From the NCBI GenBank assembly GCA_021927905.1, contig BLLK01000047.1:496001-560000 (forward strand): a DNA stretch of 64,000 nt. The letters run 5' to 3'. A program made the translations under genes and the position numbers. This document shows, in pieces, positions 21,357 to 33,778 of the stretch. The stretch is from Chaetoceros tenuissimus (lineage: Eukaryota; Bacillariophyta; Thalassiosirophyceae; Chaetocerotales; Chaetocerotaceae). The notes under the pieces are model-generated. The model saw only the letters and a list, made by a program, of their open reading frames with translations. It was not told the origin of the DNA and did no database searches. Position 1 is the first letter of the stretch. Every line of letters starts with the position of its first letter.

Positions 21357-24300
21357 ATGCACATTCAAGAGATTGTCGTGGACGGATTCAAGTCCTATGC
21401 TCACAGGACAGTCATTGCAGGGTAAGCTTCTACTTGAATCAGTCATCTTTCTTTCTTTCCTTTTTGAAACGTACTCCTTGCTAACTTCTCCTATTCTTCT
21501 CTATCAAATCAGATTTGATTCTCACTTCAACGCAATCACTGGACTCAATGGATCAGGAAAATCAAATATTCTAGACTCAATCTGCTTCGTACTCGGAATC
21601 ACGAACCTGTCTCAAGTACGAGCAGGCAACCTCTCTGAACTCGTTTACAAACAGGGACAGGCAGGAGTCAGTAAAGCATCCGTTACAATCGTATTCAACA
21701 ATAGCGATACACAAAATTCACCAGTGGGATATTCACACTGTCAGGAAATTGCAGTCACTCGTCAAATTTCCATCGGAGGAAAATCGAAATATTTCATCAA
21801 TGGCAAAGTCTCACCTGCCAATCAAGTTGCCAACCTGTTTCATTCTGTACAGTTGAATGTTAACAACCCCCATTTTCTAATTATGCAGGGAAGAATTACA
21901 AAAGTTCTCAATATGAAACCGCATGAGATATTGGGTATGGTGGAGGAAGCAGCGGGAACACGCATGTATGAGAATAAAAAAGTTGCTGCTTTGAAAACTA
22001 TTGAAAAGAAACAGAAAAAGGTGGATGAGATTAATACCGTACTGCAGGAGGAGATTACACCTACTCTTGAGAGATTGAGGGGTGAGAAGGAGCATTATCT
22101 CAAGTGGAGCAAGAATAAAGCTGATATTGAACGTATTGAAAGGTTCGTTGTAGCTAGTGACTATCATCAGGCTACTCTTGGACTAGAAAAGAATTCAGAC
22201 AAGGTGGCTGGTATGGAGGAGAAATTGAAAGAACAAGAACAGGCTGTGGAGGAATATCAAGAAAGTATGGAAGCTAAGGAACAGGAAATGCAAACTTTGA
22301 ATGAAAAGTTGAATGGAGAATTTGGAACTCAACACAAGGAACTCAAAACTATTGAAGAGAATTATTCCAAGCAGTTGGTCAAGTCTACTTCTGCATGGCA
22401 AAACAGTGTCAACTCTGTGAATAAGGCAAAAGAGGACTTGGATGCTGCAAAGGCACTTGTGCAAGAAACTGAAGAGGCTGTTCAGTCAAAACAGGTGGAA
22501 ATGTCTAATGATGCAGAGCGTATTGGAGGGGCACAAAAGGCTGCTGCTGATGCTGAACAAGAAGCACAGCGTTTGACTACTGAATATCAAAATATGTGTG
22601 CTGGAATCAGCTCTGAAGATAGTGGAGAAGGAATGACTCTTCCAGATCAGATTAGCAAAGCACACAGTGATGCTAATACTGCTGATGCAAAGGCGAAGCA
22701 GGCTGAAATGAAAATCAAGCATTTGAAGAAGTCCATCAAGGTATGTCGTTCGTAGTTTCTCGCATTACTTTCATTCTTTGATTAAGCCGATTTCTAATTT
22801 TTTGACTTTCACGATTTTTAAATAGACTGTTGAAAAGGATATGAAGAAGGAAGAAAAGTCTTCTGCAACCCTTGCTGATAAGAGACGCAAGACTAGTGAA
22901 AAGGTTGAATCTATGAAGCAAAAATTAGCTGGTATTTCTTTCTCCCCAGAAGAATTCAATTCACTTGAAAATGAAAAGAATGACCTTGAAAACTCTGTTG
23001 GAAATCTTCAGGAAGTTGTTGATACATTGACTGCGCAGCTTCAAGGAAGATTGGCCTTTAACTATTCTGATCCTGTTCGGGGTTTTGATCGCAGCAAGGT
23101 TAAGGGCATTGTTGCAAAATTGGTCCAAGTGAAGGATCCTGCTCATGCTACTGCTTTGGAGGTTGTAGCCGGAGGTAAGCTCTTTCAAGTGGTTGTAGAT
23201 GAGGCAATCACAGGAAAGGCGTTGTTGAGTAAAGGAAAACTTCAGAGGAGAGTTACCATTATTCCATTAGACAAGATCAAATCAAAACGAATCAGTAATG
23301 CAAATGTGAACCAAGCAAAGAGTATCGCAAGTAAAATGAATTCTTCAGCTTCACCTGCTATTGAATTGGTGGGTTTTGATGAAGAGGTTAGAAGTGCTCT
23401 GGAATATGTCTTTGGAGCAAGTCTCGTCGTGGATGATGCACAGGCTGCTAACAAGATTTGTGATGCAACCAAAACGCGTACAGTAACGATAGATGGAGAT
23501 GTATATGACCCATCAGGAACAATCTCTGGAGGTTCCAAGAACAACCTTGGAACCACACTTGCAAAGTTGACCGAGTTGACCACATCCACTAACCAGCTTA
23601 CTGAGGAACAAAAGAGATTGGACATTGTCAATACCAGACTTCATGAGCTCAAGTCTGTATCCAAGAAATATGATGATCTTTCTGCAAAATTAGAAATCTG
23701 CGAGGAAGAACTTGCATCCGTTGACAAGCACATTTCGCAGACTTCCTATGGTATGCTATTTGAACAATTCTCAAAGATGGAAAAGGAGTTACAAGAAGCA
23801 GAAGAGGAAATGGATCAAATGAATTCTGAGAAAGAATCAAAGTGGGCATTGTATAATGAACTCAAAGAAAAGGAGGCTGAACTCACTCGCAGTCGTGAGA
23901 AGAAACTCAAAGAAATTGAAACAAGAATGAAGAAGGCGAAACAACGTGCTAATAAGCTTGCAGAGGAAGCTCGCTCCATCGAAACACAATCACAGACTAT
24001 GGTAATGGAACTCGAGAGTTTGCAAACCGAAGTAATTGCTTCAAAGGAGGCTGTTAAGGTTGCAGAAAAAGCTTTGCAAGAGACAGAAAGCGTAGAAAGT
24101 GACTTACAAATGAAGGTAGGAGAGATCAAGTCCAAATATGACGAAGCTAAGGCATCTACTGCAGAGGTGGAAACGAAAATGACAAATGTATCCTCTGAAC
24201 TGAAAAAGCTTGGCAAAGAAAAGGCGGCTCTATCGAAAAAGGTTGAAGCTGCCCAATTAGAGGCTAAGAAAATAGGAATTCAGATTGCTAAGTTCAAAAA

Positions 24301-25168
24301 GGACTCAAGCAATGCTGAAAGAGTAATTGCATCACTTGAGCGCAAATTTGAATGGATTCATGAATCTAAAGAAGAATTTGGAGTTGAAGGTGGAGATTAT
24401 GACTTCTCGACTCAAGACGTTGGAGCCATGAGCAAAGAACTAAAACAGCTCCAAGGTACACAGGACTCGCTCGCAAAGAAGATTAACAAGAAGGTGATGG
24501 GCATGATTGAAAAGGCAGAGGCTGAATATAGTGAACTTCTCAGAAAGCGTAGAGTTATTGAAAATGATAAGAAGAAGATCCAATCTGTCATTGAGGAGCT
24601 CGATGTGAAGAAGAAAACTGAACTTGAGACAACTTGGGTGAAGGTCAATAGAGACTTTGGATCAATCTTCTCAACTCTACTTCCAGGTGCTCAAGCAAAA
24701 CTTGAGCCACCAGAGGGAATGCATGCATGGGAAGGACTTGAAGTCAAAGTTGGTTTCGGTGGGGTCTGGAAAGAAAGTCTTAGTGAGCTTAGTGGAGGCC
24801 AGAGATCTCTTATTGCATTGTCTCTTATTTTGTCACTCCTCCTTTTCAAGCCTGCACCAATGTATATCCTTGACGAGGTCGACGCTGCTCTTGACCTAAG
24901 TCATACTCAAAATATTGGTAACATGCTCAAGACTCACTTTTCTCAGAGTCAATTCATCGTTGTGTCCTTGAAGGAGGGAATGTTCAATAATGCTAATGTC
25001 ATTTTCCGAACGAAATTTGTTGACGGAGTATCTACGGTTACAAGAACCCTTGGTTCGTCTGGAAGGACGCTGAAAGATAGCAATGGGAAGAAGGGAACCC
25101 AAGGCAGCTCAAAACATTCCGTACCAGGAACAAATGGTAGATCATTGCCTGTGGGGAAGGAAAACTAA
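21357..25168 (+). CDS. SMC2: Structural maintenance of chromosomes protein 2 (condensin subunit)
   Basis: Three exons, 21357..21421, 21513..22740 and 22826..25168, with introns of 91 and 85 bp, give 1211 residues, close to the usual 1190-1200. The small first exon is supported by [20 protein letters not shown], which matches the SMC2 N-terminus. Walker A is GLNGSGKS (32-39); the sequence [21 protein letters not shown] distinguishes SMC2 from SMC1, 3 and 4. Two long coiled coils flank a hinge near residues 520-640 ([16 protein letters not shown]). The signature LSGGQ is near 1086 and Walker B with DEVDAALD near 1114. It pairs with SMC4 in condensin to compact mitotic chromosomes. The last nine codons are present again downstream at 26466 as part of a duplicated segment. 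Confidence 0.97.
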
Positions 25169-26466
25169 GTGTCTACCGGGGGTAGTTTCACACATGTAAT
25201 TATAAATTATCTTTTTATCATTCCTACTCTAAACAGATAGTCTACTGTAGTGCGTTTCAAGTAAATTCTACTTTTCAGTTGTCATAAACAAGCGAAAACA
25301 AAATAGGTACTCATAAGATAATTAAGAGTGTCTATAAATTCACCAATCTCATCCCACAGCCTCAAGGATTCTTTTTAAGTTTTCTTACTCTTGAGACTTG
25401 CACCGAGATGATCAATCATCCAGTGGACAAGTTCCTTTGAAGAGTGCTAGATGTCCGCTCCTTTTCATGAAGCTAAGTTTTTGAACAAGAAGAGTCTTCG
25501 CGTGCTGAAATTGGATCAAGCCTGATTCATTCTCTCTCAGGTATCATTGTATGAGAAAGCGCAGATTCTTATTATCTACCGTCATACCCTGAACATCTTG
25601 CAAGTATATTTGAAAGTAATCCGAATAGATAAGTCGAGGAAAATCTGCTTTTTGTTAAGATAGAGAATTCAAGCACTACTTTTGGATATTCACTTGGAAA
25701 TCTTTGTAGGAAGTAATAGCTTGTAATCTCCTTCGCAATTCATCCACAATACAGTTGAAGTTCTGAAGAAAGTAGTTTATCTTCTTAAGCTTTGACTCAT
25801 GTAGGCTGTGGTCGGAATAATGCCACATCATAGATCAATAAGTGTTGTCAAAAGGTCTTTAGATGTACTTCATGCTTTCACTTGGTGGTGTTGAAGATCC
25901 AGACAGGCATGTCATTATCACTTGCTGCTCCAAGTGAAGCTGGCAATTACCCAATAACTGGCGTAAGAGCCTTGATACAATTAGTGAGCCCTACCAGCGG
26001 CCATAGCTCTTCTCTTTACGAGTTGAAGTCTTTCTCAACACCCGACAGAATCCCTCCTTTAAATAGAGAATCCAACAACAGCTGCAGATATTTCTGTATT
26101 CCTCAATCCCTCTAAAATTCGCTTTTTCTTCTAGAAGGTTGTCAATGAAGGAAGCATTTTATGCATCTAGGTTGTGTATGTATCGTGCTTTACTATAAGC
26201 TGTTTAGTTTGGGGTGCCACGTTATATAGAAGAAGTGCTGATTCTATGGGGATATTATTTATCAAAGTCGATATTCACTCTAGCAACTTTGCTGTTAGAG
26301 GAATTTCTTGTTCCAATCTCCTCTATGAAAATCATTCTAGGCCATATAAAGGAGTGGCCAACTCATTATAATATTGATATTCGAAACAGTCTTGACCATT
26401 CTACTTCATTGGTGGGGTAAATTGGGTATCTGTGAACAGGAGAGCTGAGACAAAATTCGTAATAGT
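25135..26466. repeat. Tandem segment copy 1 (SMC2 3' end plus downstream DNA)
   Basis: This copy starts inside the last codons of SMC2 and continues about 1.3 kb downstream. The same series of blocks recurs from 26467: the GGTAGATCATTGCCTGTGGG start, the GTAAATTCTACT block, GAGATGATCAA, GAGGAATTTCTTGTTC and the final GAGAGCT block. No intact gene is seen; short ORFs are not shared between the copies. It may be downstream flank or a decayed gene of unknown kind. Confidence 0.8.
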
Positions 26467-27897
26467 GGTAGATCATTGCCTGTGGGGGAGGAAAACTAAG
26501 TGCCCACTAGGGGTAGTCTCACGCATGTAATTTAAAATTTTCTTTATCATTCCTATTCTATGCAGATATAGTAGTGCATTCCAAGTAAATTCTACTGTTT
26601 CACTAGCTTGTCATGAACAAGCAAAAATAAAATTGTTATGAATTACAATTATCTACAAATTGACCAAACTCATCCTTCACACTCAAGGTTTCTTTTCGAG
26701 ATGATCAACCATCGTGTACAGATGTTCCTCAAGAAGAGAGATAGATTTCTACTGAATTCGGGTGAAGCCCAAACCTTTCTCTGTAAGTACATCATTGGAG
26801 GAGAAGTCATCAATGGTAGCGTTGACCGAATCAAAGAAAGACTAGTAATTCATTGTATGTAGTCGTTACTATGAACATCTTGCGAGTTTTTGAAAGGAAT
26901 TCGGATCGATGGATCGAGGAAAATCTCCTTTAAGTACCATTTGGATAGAGAACTTCAGCGCTGCTTTTAGGTATCCAGTTGATTTACTGTGTAGGAAGTA
27001 GTAACTGGTGATCTCCTTAGCATATTCATCCTCGATAAAGTTGAGGTCAACTTATTATCTACCTTGGTTGAGGTTCTGAAGAAATGTGAGTTGTGAATGA
27101 AGTTAATCTTCTTGGGCTTTGACTCAGACGGTTTTGGTTGGAATGGAATAGATTCCATAGCCCATAAAGTGATGATAAAAGAACCATAGAAGGTTTTTCT
27201 TATGTTCACTTGGTGATTTTGAAGATCGAGGTAGGCCAATCGCTGTCATTATCACTTGCTGCTACAAGGGAAGCTGACGTTTGCCAAAGTACTGGAGTAA
27301 GAGCCTCGATACAATTAATGAGTCCTACTAGCGACCCTTACTCTCCCCTATAGGAGTTATGGTCTTTCTCAATGCCGGACAAAATCCCATCTCCTTTCTT
27401 CCATTTCATTCCAACTTACGAGCAATAAATCCAACAACAGGTGCAGATTTCCTAGTCTCCACAATATCCCTCTACAATTTGCTCTTTCTCCTAAAAGGTT
27501 GGAACTGGAGGAACTCATTTTGACAAATTGGAAAAGGTACGGGACTTTAGGCATCTAGATTGTGCTCGTATGTATCGTGCTTCTCAGTCTTAGCCGTTGA
27601 GCTTATGGTACCACTTGAATAGAAGAAGTTTTAGTTATATTTGGATATTATATCAGATTCTATTGTAAATCTCCCACTAAGGTACATAGAGGAATTTCTT
27701 GTTCTACTGTTCTCCATGTTGATTATTCTGTATTTTTAATATGTCATGTCTCGTAAGCCATTGATAGGAGTAGATTATTTCATTCCAATATTGATCTGTG
27801 AAAAAATGGTCTATCTAGAATCACTAGTAGAGACTACACCTTGCGCCGTTCACATTGATGTGGCTCAATTGAGTATCATCTATGAATGGGAGAGCTA
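26467..27897. repeat. Tandem segment copy 2, beginning with the last SMC2 codons
   Basis: A diverged copy of 25135-26466 with many substitutions and indels. The first codons still read GRSLPVGEEN-stop, matching the SMC2 C-terminus with one change, which proves that the duplication unit included the end of the gene. The rest is non-coding as far as can be seen. Confidence 0.8.
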
Positions 27898-28300
27898 ATA
27901 ACGTTCATAAAAGCTTCATCATTAGGTGCCTATCAAAGTCCATCATCTATCAGCGATGATGATGCGCACAGTTTTTCTTCCTTCTTCTGTTCTTTCGAAA
28001 AAGAATTTCAAAGCGCGAAGTCACATCTAATTAACTTTAAAACATGCCTACTTTTTTGTAATCTTAGGACTTTATGACAATATTTGAATGTTGACATCTT
28101 GTAAATTGTAAAGTGTCTATTTCAATCATTAAAAATATACTACCCAAGGCTAAATTACTCCTTCTCATTTTGGTTTCCTTTCTTCTTTGAAGTACACTGC
28201 AGACTGCACATGTACACAATTGAGCATCTCCCTCTACAAACTATTACGATAAACAAATAGTTAAAGAAAAAACAACATCTAGGCCTCCAAATTAAAAAAT
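27898..28300. other. Upstream region of the first antiporter gene
   Basis: AT-rich DNA before the candidate first exon. The stretch 28073-28180 is clearly but imperfectly similar (by eye about 80%) to 33940-34035, upstream of the second antiporter copy. Confidence 0.5.
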
Positions 28301-31106
28301 ATGGTTGATTCCTCTTCATCGAAGGGAAAACTTGGAGAGATGGCACCACTTACAGCAATATTTAAAGAACATACATATCACACAATACATCCACTTTTTA
28401 TGGAGGGCTATTCCATCACGAAAAGGAGAACTTCTATTGTATCTACCTCGTATAATTGCATCGTTTTGCTCGCACTATTCATCATTCCTTGTTACGCTCA
28501 TGATTATGAAACAAGCTCAGGTAGAATCCTATCTGGAGAAGAATGAGGAGGAAGGTAAGTCTTTGATCGTCTCACTATATACGATAAGAGCAAGTGGCTG
28601 CAGACCACAGAGACATTCTGGTCAATCACAATTTCCTAAACACTAACCACCTTCGACTCTTACTTATATTTATTGAATATTTGTCCTTTTCTGTTAAACA
28701 ACGGAATCACAGCATATCTTTGTCAAAAGAAACAGTAAGTGAAAGTGCTCAATTTCAAGCAATGGCATGACAAGCCTTCTTTTAGTATTTTACTCTATTT
28801 GCATCATCTAACGAGTAGTACCATCTTTCTCTTCAAGTTGTCAGCGCCAAAGATAGATGATGTAACATACGAAAAAATTTACAACGCCCTTATTTTTCTC
28901 ATTGCAATCCACTTTGTAGGTGGTCTTGGAAGTTACATCAAAATCCCTCCGCTCGTCGGACAAATCATTATAGGGATCATTCTTGGTCCAAATGTTCTTG
29001 GCTTTGTTCCATTCCAATTTGCCTTTATAATGCTGGGAGAGATCGGTCTTATCTTTCAAATGTTCGAGGCTGGCATTCAAGTGGACGTGACCGTCATTTC
29101 ACAAACTGGTATCAGAGCTATTACTTTGTCCTTTCTAGGTGCAGTGTTGGCGGTAGGTTCTGGACTTGGTATCGGATTTGCATTTGGTCTAAGCTTTGAA
29201 GGAGCTTTCGCACTAGGAGTAGCTTTTGCTCAGACAGCGAACGGGACATGTTTGCCTATTTTGAATAGTGGAGGGCTGATGACTGCTGCTGTTGGTCAAA
29301 TGATTTTAGCTGCAACCATTATAGATGATATGGTAGCACTCACGTTGCTGTCTGTAATGAAGTCGTTGGCAGGGGATTCTATATCACTTCGTGAATTTAT
29401 GTTGACGCTGTTTGCTCCAATCGGTTGGCTATTTGTATTGGGGTTTGTTGCTATATTTGTGGCACCCAGAGTCATTGAGGATAATATCCTAACGCGAGTG
29501 CGTAAGAAGAAGGAGAGAGTGTTTGGATTATTCATGTTGATGGTGATATTTGTTGCGGGTTACTTACCAGTACTGAATTACTCAGGAGCATCTTATCTGA
29601 TCGGAGCCTTTTTATCTGGGATGACATTCTCTAAAGTCGATACAGCCGAGGATCTTTTCGTTGAATATGGCAGTGATATGGTTGGACTGTTCATGAAGTT
29701 CTTCTTTGCTGCCACTATTGGTTTTCAGGTGAGTATATCACTTGAGGCTTTTTATAAATAATATTGTGGCATTTTCTTTGATTCTGACTTCCTTTATATT
29801 GTAGATCCCAGTTCAAATATTCGGGAGTGGGAAAATATGGTATCGTGGACTTTTACTTACTGCGACTGCTGTTTTCTTCAAAGGAGGAACAGCATTACTT
29901 GTACCAAGATTTCAACAGGACAAAGGTTCTTTCAATTCCCATAGACGCGATAAGGTGGTTGTAGCATTTAGCATGATGTGTCGAGGGGGGTTTGGCTACA
30001 TGATTAGCAATATAGCCTACAAACAGGGTCTAATAGACGAAGAATGGTTTGCAGCTTCTGTTCTAGCGCTACTTATTGGAACAATAGTTCCGCCCATCTT
30101 CCTGCATTATTTCATTGACAAATATGAAACCATCCGACAAGAGGCGTTGGCAATAGAGAAGGAAGCTTTAGAGAAAGAAGGTCAGACCCCTCTGTTTTTC
30201 AAGGTTACTATGAAGACGACGAATGCATGGGGTTTGTTATCCAAGGCAATGTCAGAAATTAATTCTCTTGGGATTAGTGTGATGGACTACAAAAGCAGTC
30301 ATACCAATGGAGCAAATGCCACCGTTACCACTGAATTCTACTTGAAAGACAACACCATGAACAGATCAGCACGAGGTCAAATCCAAGGAGCAATCACTGT
30401 TTCATTTGATGATAAGCTCTCCCTTTCAGAGGGGACTGAATCATTTCTCGATAATCCGTTGGAAATAGATTTGAATGCAGATCGCAAAAGAGTTCATTTC
30501 GCTCAACATAAAATGGAGTCATCTTTCGACGCCATCATCGACGCGCGTCTTGAGGAGATAGCAAAGCATTTACAAGAGCAATTTGGAAAGATGTTTAAAA
30601 TGTCTCTGCTTGAGATATTCATTTGGGGTAAGTGTTTATTTCCTGAACAAAGCTTATACATTTATATTGGACGAAATAGAACATTGAACTTTTGTTCTTC
30701 CTTCATAGACCCTTATGACATCAACCAAGAAATGGATAAATGTTTTCTCTCCCGTAGAGATGGACGTGAATTGTCCAAAGAGTTCTTTCACAACTTTTAC
30801 ATCAACCTCGATAGAGATGGGAATGGAAGCATTCATAAAGACGAATTGTTACAAGGACTACGAGCTTCAAAGTTTGAGATTACAGATGAAGGGTTTGCAA
30901 TATTAGTGAAGGAAGTTGACACTGATGGGGATGGTTTTATTTCAGCAGAAGAATGGGATATAGTCATTGGCGAGTACTTTAGCAAAAAGGCTGCGTTGAA
31001 GCAAAGTCTGCGTTACAGTCTTGTGAAGGATATGGATTTGTCTGGTATTGAAGAAGCTTTGGATTTGTCTGTTATACATGAAGAAGAATCTTCTGTAGAA
31101 GCATAG
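28301..31106 (+). CDS. EF-hand cation/proton antiporter (CPA family), copy 1
   Basis: Secure exons are about 28838..29728, 29805..30627 and 30709..31106; introns of 76 and 81 bp restore GFQ|IPVQ and IW|DPYD. The membrane part has 10-12 hydrophobic segments typical of Na+(K+)/H+ exchangers (PF00999; KEA/Kef-like), including GGLGSYIKIPPLVGQIIIG and an Asp pair in ATIIDDMVAL expected in the ion site. The cytosolic tail ends in two EF-hands with loops DRDGNGSIHKDE and DTDGDGFISAEE, all ligand positions present, implying Ca2+ control. The 5' end is not settled: there is no ATG in the main frame, but 28301..28520 encodes an ATG-initiated exon with a hydrophobic signal (CIVLLALFIIPCYA), and GTAAG donors follow at 28555 and 28735. 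Ion selectivity and membrane location are unknown. Confidence 0.87.
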
Positions 31107-31246
31107 CTGATATATTAACATCTCTACTTAACTCTGAATTCTTTCAACCTATTTTTTCCAGTATTTATCGCTTCTTGTGGCACTACGTATAGAAAAGGAG
31201 TGCTTTTGATATGCGTTTATGGTCCATTCAATTCATTCATCACTCT
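28643..31246 (+). repeat. Direct duplicated block, copy A (antiporter gene)
   Basis: 2604 bp repeated at 34346-36949 with constant offset 5703, so no indels. By eye about two dozen substitutions separate the copies (roughly 99% identity), introns included. Confidence 0.93.
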
Positions 31247-31779
31247 TGCCACTTTGGAATGGTTTGGTCTTTGTGTGAGTTTAGAGGAATATCTTCTTAT
31301 TCTGTTCTCTATTTTGAGATTTCTGTATTGCTAATAACATTTGTCGTAGACAGTCCCTATTTCTTTCATGTGTTGATCTGTGAATAAACAGTTTATCTAG
31401 ACGCTGTTCAATAGCTGATAGAAGATCACTAATAGAGACTACATCGCGCGAAATTCTGACTTCACTGTTGTGGGGGTCTATTTGATTTTTGTGAATGGGA
31501 AATCTGAGATAACTTCCTCATGGCTATGAGTTTCTCTATTTTCATTTCCAGAGAGATAAGTGTGGGAGGGACAGGTCTCTATCTTGCTCGTAGATAGAAA
31601 CAGTACTGAGTCCAAGATTGTTTTGAACATCATCTCAGCGCCTTTTCAACATGAAGAGATTTTTTACATTCAATATACATACCTTTTTTTGGTGACGAAG
31701 AAATACAACAAGCATATTTGGAATTAATAAGTTATGAATTTGCTACATGAAGTTTGGACTGCACTATGTAATATGATGA
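31107..31779. other. Intergenic region with a third partial copy of the SMC2-downstream repeat
   Basis: From about 31170 to 31512 the sequence follows the same block order as the ends of the 25-28 kb tandem copies: the GTGGCACT/GGTACCACTT start, GAGGAATxTCTT, TTGATCTGTGAA, TCTATCTAGA-like, AGAGACTAC and TGAATGGGA. It is more diverged. The remainder, 31512-31779, holds nothing recognisable and is the 3' flank of the glutamate-receptor gene. Confidence 0.6.
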
Positions 31780-33778
31780 CTAAGCAGACACGTAATCGTC
31801 TTGAAAGGAATCTTTAGGGATTCCATTTTGAAGAGCTTGGGTCAGCAAATATGTGAGATGATCGACTTTCTGCGTGACATTATCCAAGTCCTCTCTCATC
31901 TGAGATACCTCTGTAGAAATTTCCTCAAATGAATTCATTCTTGATGTTCCATTCATTCCACTCATCCTCAAAACAGCGCTCTCCCGCATAGCTGCATTCA
32001 CTACAGGTTTCAACTTATTTTTCCCTGGGACATGGCTTTTTCTCATATCGCTGACACTTATTGGCAATTTGTCAGTGCGAGTATCGGACTCATCAACATC
32101 ATTTTTGTTTCTCCTCGCTAGAAGCTTTTCTCCTACAAATAATAAAATGGCAAAGCATACAAGTGCACCATGAAACAAGAATATTCCACCAACATTAATA
32201 AGATCGAGAGTCTCTTCAGATTCTTTAGTAACGGAAGAAGAATCATCAAAACACTTTGGATCATCAATATCTTGAATCTGTTCATAATAATCATTCCAAG
32301 CTTTTTCGATCCATCCTTCATCATGCAAGTCTTGCATGTGGACATTGAGCACATCACGAACCATCGATGTACAGAGAACTCCTGCATCACTGTACGTTGC
32401 AAACCCTGCTTCTTCGACCTGGAATGTTTGTCCAATTCTTTTCAAGTTACAATCCCCATTGATATCCTTCTTAATTCTGCTTGACTCGAAGTTTGAAAGA
32501 GGCATGACCGCATAATCACACTCCCCTTTACCAAGAGCAAGGAGACTTTCTTCATCATCACCTTTCTTCACAAGGATAGCGCTGTCATAGGTGTTTTGGA
32601 TTGCTTTTTGAGTCGCGGCTCCACCCTCTACGCAAATAGATTTTCCGCTTTTCACAATATCATTGACAGTATCCACCAATGTATTCGCAGCTGCTTTCTC
32701 AATTACAAGAAAGCTAGCAAGATTTGCTGTGTACGCAGCAAGCAACAACATTGCAAAAAAAGCGATCGAGAAGGACAAAATTTGTCCCGCGTGCGTTAGT
32801 GGAATGTGATCTTTGAATTAGGGTTAGGGTGCAACCAGTTAGTTTGGTTCTGTAATTCCATCAGTGGCAGGTGTTTCAAAATTCAATATTGATGACATAC
32901 CTATATGCCCGGAAACTACAAGTAGACAATGATGCAAATAGCTGACAAAAACAGAGAAAATATTTCCCTGGACTGGTGCATAGATACCGCTTAGGCCTTC
33001 GACAAACAACGAAACCAAAGCCGTAATCAAAAGGGTACCAACAATGGCAATCCAGACACTGGAAGTGAAAGGAGTTCCCCAATTGAAGAAGGAAAATTCG
33101 GACTCAGTTTCATCCGAGGAAGAAGTCACTCTAGAAACAATAATTGTCGATGCATCAAGCCATCCTTTGATGATTGTAGCACCATTTGCTATGCGATTAG
33201 AATTTGGAATCCACCAATCAACGGACACATCATATGCTTCAATTGACCATAGGAGCAAATCGGTCCAATCCTTGCCCTCTGGAGGCTCATCTTGGACAAT
33301 ATACGACTCCTTCCATGTGAAGTTTCCTCGGGTAGCAATTTCATCAAAGATTTTCACACACAAACCTAAATCTGTAGAATCGACAAAGTTTCCATTTGAA
33401 TCAGTGTTTTCATATTTGCCTATTTTCATTGTTACATCATTTGAGAATGGAAGCAGAAATTGCAATGAGTATAACAGCATTATGAAAGAGTACTTTTGCG
33501 AATTGTTCGTTGAAGTCTCCACACTTACCTGACATAATTGCGATATTCAAGTATTTCCCGCTAAGAACAGTTCGAAGGTCGACCTCATCTGCATCAACTT
33601 TTGCTTGTAGGCCACAAAAGTTCTGTCTCTTTGTTACATCAAATGTGTAAGGCTCTACATATAAATCAAGATTTTGCTCAAGCTGCACAGCCTCACAGTG
33701 CCGATGGAAATAATTACAACAGCACAAGAGAAGAAAAATGACAGAGGAAACAGTATGGTTTGATTGGGCGTTTCTCAT
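31780..33778 (-). CDS. Ionotropic glutamate receptor-like channel (GLR)
   Basis: Three exons on the minus strand, 33778..33529, 33419..32901 and 32810..31780, with introns of 109 and 90 bp, give 599 residues. A signal peptide (VIFLLLCCCNYFHRHCEA) is followed by the S1 half of the ligand-binding domain (about 76-195), M1 (WIAIVGTLLITALVSLF), a pore-loop region, then DHIPLTHAGQILSFSIAFFAM leading into M3 with YTANLASFL at 283-291, the family signature. S2 follows, then M4 (about 450-475) and a cytosolic tail with a short coiled coil. There is no large amino-terminal domain, so the protein resembles bacterial GluR0 more than plant or animal receptors in size. It should be a ligand-gated cation channel; ligand unknown. 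It lies between two antiporter copies on the opposite strand. Confidence 0.92.

Noticed and set aside
26638-26862. 74-residue ORF in tandem segment copy 2 (MNYNYLQIDQ...)
   Set aside because: The homologous part of copy 1 is interrupted, and the sequence shows no recognisable domain; treated as non-coding repeat.
27369-27554. Possible leucine-rich-repeat remnant on the minus strand of copy 2
   Set aside because: A few Leu/Asn spacings looked LRR-like, but no consistent 24-residue repeat could be followed and copy 1 does not support it.
25169-28300. A transposable element filling the long gene-free stretch after SMC2
   Set aside because: No terminal inverted repeats, transposase, reverse transcriptase or target-site duplication was seen; tandem duplication of local DNA, including SMC2 codons, explains it better.
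32839-32900. In-frame stops between the two halves of the GLR gene suggesting a broken gene
   Set aside because: A consensus intron (GTATGT at 32900 to AAG at 32811) removes them and restores SGHI|DHIPLTHAGQ, so the gene is intact.
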